From Parabacteroides sp. ZJ-118 (GTDB taxonomy: Bacteria; Bacteroidota; Bacteroidia; Bacteroidales; Tannerellaceae): 64,000 nt of DNA. The position numbers were made by a program, and so were the translations under genes. The notes beneath the pieces were generated by a model. It did no database searches. It saw nothing but the letters and a program-made list of their open reading frames with translations, and was not told the DNA's origin. The number at the start of each line of letters is the position of its first letter. Within the stretch, counting starts at the first letter, position 1. Positions 60,391-64,000 of this stretch are shown piece by piece. The stretch is taken from assembly GCF_011038785.1 (NCBI RefSeq), contig NZ_JAAKDT010000004.1, positions 34,627-98,626 on the forward strand. Reading direction: 5' to 3'.

Positions 60391-61188
60391 TTATTTCTTC
60401 TCTATATCCTTATAAGCGCCGAGGCGCATGATCATCTCATCAAAATCCACTTGATGAGCATCGAACTCTGGTCCATCCACACAAACGAACTTGGTCTTCC
60501 CGCCTACGGTGATACGACAAGCGCCACACATACCCGTTCCATCCACCATGATCGTATTCAAGGAAGCTACGGTAGGAATCTCGTATTTCTTTGTAAGAGC
60601 GGAAACAAATTTCATCATAATGGCCGGACCGATCGTAACGCATAAATCCACTTTCTCCCGGTTGATTACGCTCTCCACGCCATTCGTCACCAAGCCTTTT
60701 GTCCCCAAAGAACCATCATCGGTCATGATAATTACCTCATCCGAATTTTGGCGCATTTGCTCCTCTAAGATAACCAAATCCTTGGTACGAGCCGCCAATA
60801 CGACGATCACACGGTTTCCCGCCTTATGGAAAGCCTCCACGATCGGCAACAACGGAGCGACACCTACGCCACCACCGGCACAAACAACCGTTCCAACCTT
60901 CTCGATATGGGTAGCCTGTCCTAACGGGCCTACTACGTCCGTAATATAGTCACCCTCATTCAGTTCACAGATCTTACGAGATGAACCGCCTACCGCTTGG
61001 ATCACCAAAGTGATGGTACCCTTCCCGGTATCCGCTCCGGCGATAGTAAGAGGTATACGTTCGCCTTTTTCGCCAACTTTCACGATCACAAAGTGACCGG
61101 CCTTACGGGAACGAGCGATCAAAGGAGCCTCGACCTCCAGCTTCACCACATTGGCTGAGAAATGTTCTTTACTTACAATCTTATTCAT
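60391..61188 (-). CDS. NfnA/SudB-like FAD/NAD-binding subunit
   Basis: 265 residues from the ATG at 61188. It is a dihydroorotate-dehydrogenase electron-transfer (PyrK-like) protein: FAD domain (GHFVIVKVGEKGERIPLTIAG), NAD domain (VVCAGGGVGVAPLLPIVEAF), and a C-terminal [2Fe-2S] motif TGMCGACRITVGGKTKFVC. Together with the NfnB-like gene it should move electrons between NADH, ferredoxin and NADP+. A longer start (61230) has no homology support. Confidence 0.9.
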   Translation of the reverse strand: MNKIVSKEHFSANVVKLEVEAPLIARSRKAGHFVIVKVGEKGERIPLTIAGADTGKGTITLVIQAVGGSSRKICELNEGDYITDVVGPLGQATHIEKVGTVVCAGGGVGVAPLLPIVEAFHKAGNRVIVVLAARTKDLVILEEQMRQNSDEVIIMTDDGSLGTKGLVTNGVESVINREKVDLCVTIGPAIMMKFVSALTKKYEIPTVASLNTIMVDGTGMCGACRITVGGKTKFVCVDGPEFDAHQVDFDEMIMRLGAYKDIEKK

Positions 61189-61227
61189 TATAATCGATAT
61201 TGTAGATAGTTTGTCTTGTTTTGCCGG

Positions 61228-61235
61228 CAAAAATA
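61228..61235 (-). promoter_or_regulatory. Bacteroidetes -7 box for nfn operon
   Basis: The minus strand reads TATTTTTG, 40 bases before the ATG at 61188. Confidence 0.55.
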
Positions 61236-61279
61236 AAATAAAAAAGTGAATATAACCCTATTTCACTTAACAAAAGGTT

Positions 61280-61666
61280 TCACTCAAATAAACCCTCATC
61301 ACGCACCAACATCAAAATAGCGGAATGAGAGACAATCAAGAACTTCTCGTCATTAAATTTGATCTCATAAGCGGCGTCCTGCAAATAGACTGCCAAATCA
61401 CCTTCACGGGCTTGAAGCGGCAAGTATTGCACCTCCTCCCCTTTCTTTTTCTCCCAGACCTCATGCTCCTCGGACTGAGAAGGCAACGGATATCCGGGTC
61501 CAGTCTTTATGATATAACCCGCTTGTATCTTCTCCCCTTGTTGGACCGAGGGAGGCAGATACAATCCGGTCTTAGTTTGACTCTGTGGATTCTTAGGCTT
61601 AATCAATACTTTATCGCCTATCATCAGAAATTTATCGATGTCTTTTTGATCTATGGATAGTTGCAT
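61280..61666 (-). CDS. GroES-like (chaperonin Cpn10) family protein
   Basis: 128 residues, longer than the 95 of GroES. The fold is recognised from MIGDKVLIKPKNPQSQTKTGLYLP (with the mobile-loop-like segment QTKTGLYLPP), then AGYIIKTGPGYPLP, and VSHSAILMLV. The central part has an insertion (PSQSEEHEVWEKKKGEEVQYLPLQAREGD), and no groEL is beside it. It may work on a specialised substrate or as a GroES decoy. Known in Bacteroidetes as an orphan Cpn10 paralogue. Confidence 0.8.
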   Translation of the reverse strand: MQLSIDQKDIDKFLMIGDKVLIKPKNPQSQTKTGLYLPPSVQQGEKIQAGYIIKTGPGYPLPSQSEEHEVWEKKKGEEVQYLPLQAREGDLAVYLQDAAYEIKFNDEKFLIVSHSAILMLVRDEGLFE

Positions 61667-61724
61667 GATTATAAAATGTTACATTTTTACTCCGCGAACT
61701 TACGGAAAGTTTACCGAAAATAAA

Positions 61725-61751
61725 AGCGAGCCTTCTTGATGAAAGCCCGCT
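61725..61751 (-). terminator. Terminator after the DUF4251 gene
   Basis: On the minus strand AGCGGGCTTTC pairs with GAAGGCTCGCT (two G-T pairs) around a short loop and is followed by TTTTATTTT. A good intrinsic terminator for the upstream gene. Confidence 0.8.
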
Positions 61752-61779
61752 CTTATCTATAGGTGAACATTTATCTACA

Positions 61780-62373
61780 TCAAATAGAACGTCCCTTGAA
61801 CACATTCGACTCGTTCGAAGGATAGAGACTTCCCGTAAAGGATATACGGTTGCTATTAAAGTTTGGCGATACCGTGGCTGTACATTTATTCGTACCTTTC
61901 GCCATACGGAACGTAACCCTGGCGGATACCGCCACACCCTGCACATTCATCTCGTACATAACGTTCCCTTTTTTGTCCGTCTTCATCTGTACACCGGAAG
62001 TTGTTCCATCAACCGTTATACCTCCTATTCCGTTAGGACCGGCCACCGGAGTATTAAACGCTAACTGAATGGAAGCTTTCTCACCTTTCACCGAAACGAA
62101 GTTCGTGTTCGGAGTAACATAAACAAAACTACCGCGCTTAAACTCTATACGATCCGCTTCCAACACGAAATCCTTGTTGTTCAAAGCTTGCAGCGCTCGT
62201 TCAAACAATGCGTTAGCCTCAGCTTCCTCCGCTGCTTTTTTGGCTGCCTTCGCAGCTTTCTTTGCTTCTTTCTCGGCCTGCTTCGCAGCTTTCTCAGCGG
62301 ACTTGTCCTGCTGTGCCATCATCGACCCTGCACCAAATAATAAAACGGCGAGCAATAATACAATCTTCTTCAT
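61780..62373 (-). CDS. DUF4251 exported protein
   Basis: 197 residues. A signal peptide (MKKIVLLLAVLLFGAGSMMA) leads to an A/K/E-rich helical linker (about 23-52, AEKAAKQAEKEAKKAAKAAK, probable coiled coil) and a beta-rich DUF4251 domain (FVLEADRIEFKRGSFVYVTPN, then SIQLAFNTP and ISFTGSLYPSN). The family is common in Bacteroidetes and has no assigned function. It is preceded by its own promoter box. Confidence 0.88.
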   Translation of the reverse strand: MKKIVLLLAVLLFGAGSMMAQQDKSAEKAAKQAEKEAKKAAKAAKKAAEEAEANALFERALQALNNKDFVLEADRIEFKRGSFVYVTPNTNFVSVKGEKASIQLAFNTPVAGPNGIGGITVDGTTSGVQMKTDKKGNVMYEMNVQGVAVSARVTFRMAKGTNKCTATVSPNFNSNRISFTGSLYPSNESNVFKGRSI

Positions 62374-62423
62374 ATTAACTCATTTTTAAAGGTTTGTCCA
62401 TAAAAATATCTCTATACATACAA

Positions 62424-62431
62424 CAAAAGTA
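62424..62431 (-). promoter_or_regulatory. Bacteroidetes -7 box for DUF4251 gene
   Basis: The minus strand reads TACTTTTG, 51 bases before the ATG at 62373. Confidence 0.55.
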
Positions 62432-62457
62432 CAATTAACATCGATATAAGTTCATCT

Positions 62458-63756
62458 TTAACTCTTATTTTTTACGTTTTTAACATGATACCATAAAAAG
62501 CCCCATGCGGTTACCGCCGCGATGAAATCGGAGAAAGGTTGCGCTAGCCAAACGCCATCCAATCCCCAAATCGGAGGGAATAGCAAGATAGCCGGTATCA
62601 AGAATAAGACCTGCCGACTTAGGCTCAGGAACATCGCTTTCCATGCGACACCGATACTTTGAAAAAACTGGCTGATCATAATCTGGGAACCGACAACGAA
62701 AAAGACTAGCATCGTCAGACGTAATCCGTTGTCCGTAATCGACACCAATTCGGCATCCGTTGAGAATACGCTAACGATACATCTCGGGAATAATAAACTG
62801 ACGATACATCCTCCCCCTGTAATCAAAGTCGATACTATAATAGACAACCGCAAGGTAGCCAATACCCGGTCATGATGCCCGGCGCCATGGTTAAACCCGA
62901 CAATCGGTTGCATCCCTTGGGCGATACCGATAATCAACATAACCAGCAGCATGGCGATACTGGAGATAATACCGCTGGCACCTATCGCCAAATCGCCTCC
63001 ATTCTCCTTCAACGCATGGTTCATGATCACCACGACCACACTGCCCGCTAACTGCATGGAAAATGGAGACATACCGATCGTAAATATATTCCAAATAATG
63101 GGACCTTTCAACCGGAAATATTTTGTATGGAAACGTACGATACTATCCCTACTGATAAAATGGCTCATCACGAAAGCAGTTCCGGCCGCCATGGAGATTA
63201 CCGTCGCGATAGCGGCACCCTGTATTCCCATATCCAGCCAAAAGATAAAGATCGGATCAAGGATCACGTTCAACACGGCACCTATCATCATCGTGAACAT
63301 CGCCTTTTTAGGATAACCGGAAGCACGCATCACGGCATTAAAACTAAAGCTTAACGTCGCCAGCAAATTTCCCGGGATAGCAATATATAAATAGTCTTTC
63401 GCATAAGGTATCGTCTGCTCGCTTCCTCCAAACCACCTTAATAAATCATCCAAGAAAGTCATACTGGGGATAATTGTCAAGGCTCCGATAATGAATGTCA
63501 AAGTGAAAGCGTTCCCTAGTACGTTATCTGCCAGATCATTCGCCTTACGGCCTAGATGAATGGAGACCCTTGTAGCGGCTCCCGCACCGATCAACATTCC
63601 AAATGCCTGCATAAAAAGAAGTATCGGGAAAGTCAATGTCAATCCAGAGATAGCTAGCGCACCGACGCCTTGTCCGATAAATATACGGTCTACAATGTTA
63701 TAAAGAGCATTAACCATAGTCCCGATCACGGCGGGAATCGCGTAATGTACCAACAA
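62458..63756 (-). CDS. MATE family efflux transporter
   Basis: 432 residues from a TTG at 63756. Twelve membrane segments in two repeats; the first begins IPAVIGTMVNALYNIVDRIFIG and the second at about residue 220, GMSPFSMQLAGSVVVVIMNHAL. MATE proteins export drugs and metabolites against Na+ or H+. The open frame continues upstream without any ATG, GTG or TTG (through NEITERLENENIGRLL, which resembles the usual MATE start), so the true start is uncertain: a near-cognate codon, or a mutation, is possible. Confidence 0.88.
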   Translation of the reverse strand: MLVHYAIPAVIGTMVNALYNIVDRIFIGQGVGALAISGLTLTFPILLFMQAFGMLIGAGAATRVSIHLGRKANDLADNVLGNAFTLTFIIGALTIIPSMTFLDDLLRWFGGSEQTIPYAKDYLYIAIPGNLLATLSFSFNAVMRASGYPKKAMFTMMIGAVLNVILDPIFIFWLDMGIQGAAIATVISMAAGTAFVMSHFISRDSIVRFHTKYFRLKGPIIWNIFTIGMSPFSMQLAGSVVVVIMNHALKENGGDLAIGASGIISSIAMLLVMLIIGIAQGMQPIVGFNHGAGHHDRVLATLRLSIIVSTLITGGGCIVSLLFPRCIVSVFSTDAELVSITDNGLRLTMLVFFVVGSQIMISQFFQSIGVAWKAMFLSLSRQVLFLIPAILLFPPIWGLDGVWLAQPFSDFIAAVTAWGFLWYHVKNVKNKS

Positions 63757-63817
63757 ACGGCCTATATTCTCATTTTCCAGCCGTTCTGTAATTTCATTTG
63801 ATTCAAGTTTCGCAAGT

Positions 63818-64000
63818 TCAACTTGCTGATTCCATATTGTAGAATTTAGCGATATGAGCTATCTCATCAGAATGATTAATCACCGCATCATAGACTTCTT
63901 CGTCCAGCAATCCGAAGGCTCTCGCTATTGCCGTGACCAGTTCCTGAAGAAGGCCCCATATCTGTTGGGCTACGGAGAGTTGGACTGTCTCTTTGGAGAT
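63818..64000 (-). CDS. Unidentified gene fragment at the right edge
   Basis: Sixty residues from the window edge to TGA at 63820-63818, with protein-like composition (LLQELVTAIARAFGLLDEEV, then HSDEIAHIAKFYN). No family recognised. The opposite strand is also open from ATG at 63854 to the edge, so strand and reality are uncertain. The stop is followed by the perfect inverted repeat GCAAGTT-c-AACTTGC (63813-63827 on the plus strand). Confidence 0.4.
   Translation of the reverse strand: MSKETVQLSVAQQIWGLLQELVTAIARAFGLLDEEVYDAVINHSDEIAHIAKFYNMESAS

Noticed and set aside
63854..64000. Plus-strand frame beginning MSYLIRMINHRIIDFF at the right edge
   Set aside because: It competes with a minus-strand frame of more protein-like composition; neither is complete, so I list only the latter, with low confidence.

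Overview
The window reads as core chromosome of a Bacteroidales bacterium, most likely Parabacteroides or a close Tannerellaceae/Porphyromonadaceae relative. The evidence is the Bacteroidetes-type promoter box (TAnnTTTG, usually 20-40 bases before a start), the lack of strong Shine-Dalgarno sequences, three type IX secretion (T9SS) proteins (PorE, PorQ, PorG), ExbB/ExbD-TonB genes, and families typical of the phylum (DUF1573, DUF4251, DUF6242, DUF1343/NamZ, S46 and S9 peptidases). I see no integrase, transposase, phage, conjugation or CRISPR gene. It is a dense mosaic of short operons on both strands.

Layout. 1-6.5 kb: an S46 dipeptidyl-peptidase start, a CYTH protein and an Smr protein in overlapping frames, a QueA-type enzyme, PorE, and an aldose epimerase lipoprotein. 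6.5-16.5 kb: thyA-folA, a giant alpha-2-macroglobulin-like protein, two DUF1573 proteins and meaB. 16.6-20.4 kb (minus): porQ, cmk, ispH, pfkA. 20.6-25.8 kb: TonB, a polyprenyl synthase, TatD, tRNA-Ser, then exbB, a four-helix membrane protein and two exbD genes. 25.8-34 kb: a GNAT enzyme, an Lrp/AsnC regulator, purB-pseudouridine synthase-asnS, three tandem tRNA-Val, tRNA-Arg, asnA and ung. 34-44.3 kb: lptD, an HD protein, an S9 peptidase, a NamZ-like muramidase, a META lipoprotein, an 0.8-kb non-coding stretch with degenerate repeats, an M23 peptidase and YccF. 44.4-52.1 kb (minus): DUF6242 lipoprotein, porG, uppS, bamA, then two Skp/OmpH chaperones and murI. 52.2-58.7 kb: ribD diverging from prmC-recX-comF, then pyrE, an SRPBCC protein, argH and a Rieske-like lipoprotein, followed by tRNA-Gly, tRNA-Leu and tRNA-Gly. 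58.9-64 kb (minus): an NfnAB-type flavoprotein pair, a GroES-like protein, a DUF4251 protein, a MATE transporter and a gene fragment at the edge.

The dominant theme is envelope construction: outer-membrane assembly (BamA, Skp, LptD), undecaprenyl and peptidoglycan metabolism (UppS, MurI, M23, NamZ), energised outer-membrane transport (TonB/ExbB/ExbD) and T9SS parts. Nucleotide, asparagine and tRNA functions are interspersed.

I found no convincing new multi-gene system. The best leads are local: a palindrome-rich in-frame insertion in prmC, degenerate 22-bp repeats in the 41.8-42.6 kb gap, a GYGYP-repeat insertion in the BamA barrel, a 240-residue low-complexity extension on a pseudouridine synthase, apparent loss of the thioester motif in the macroglobulin, and a Rieske-like lipoprotein with Cys-x-x-Cys in place of Cys-x-x-His.
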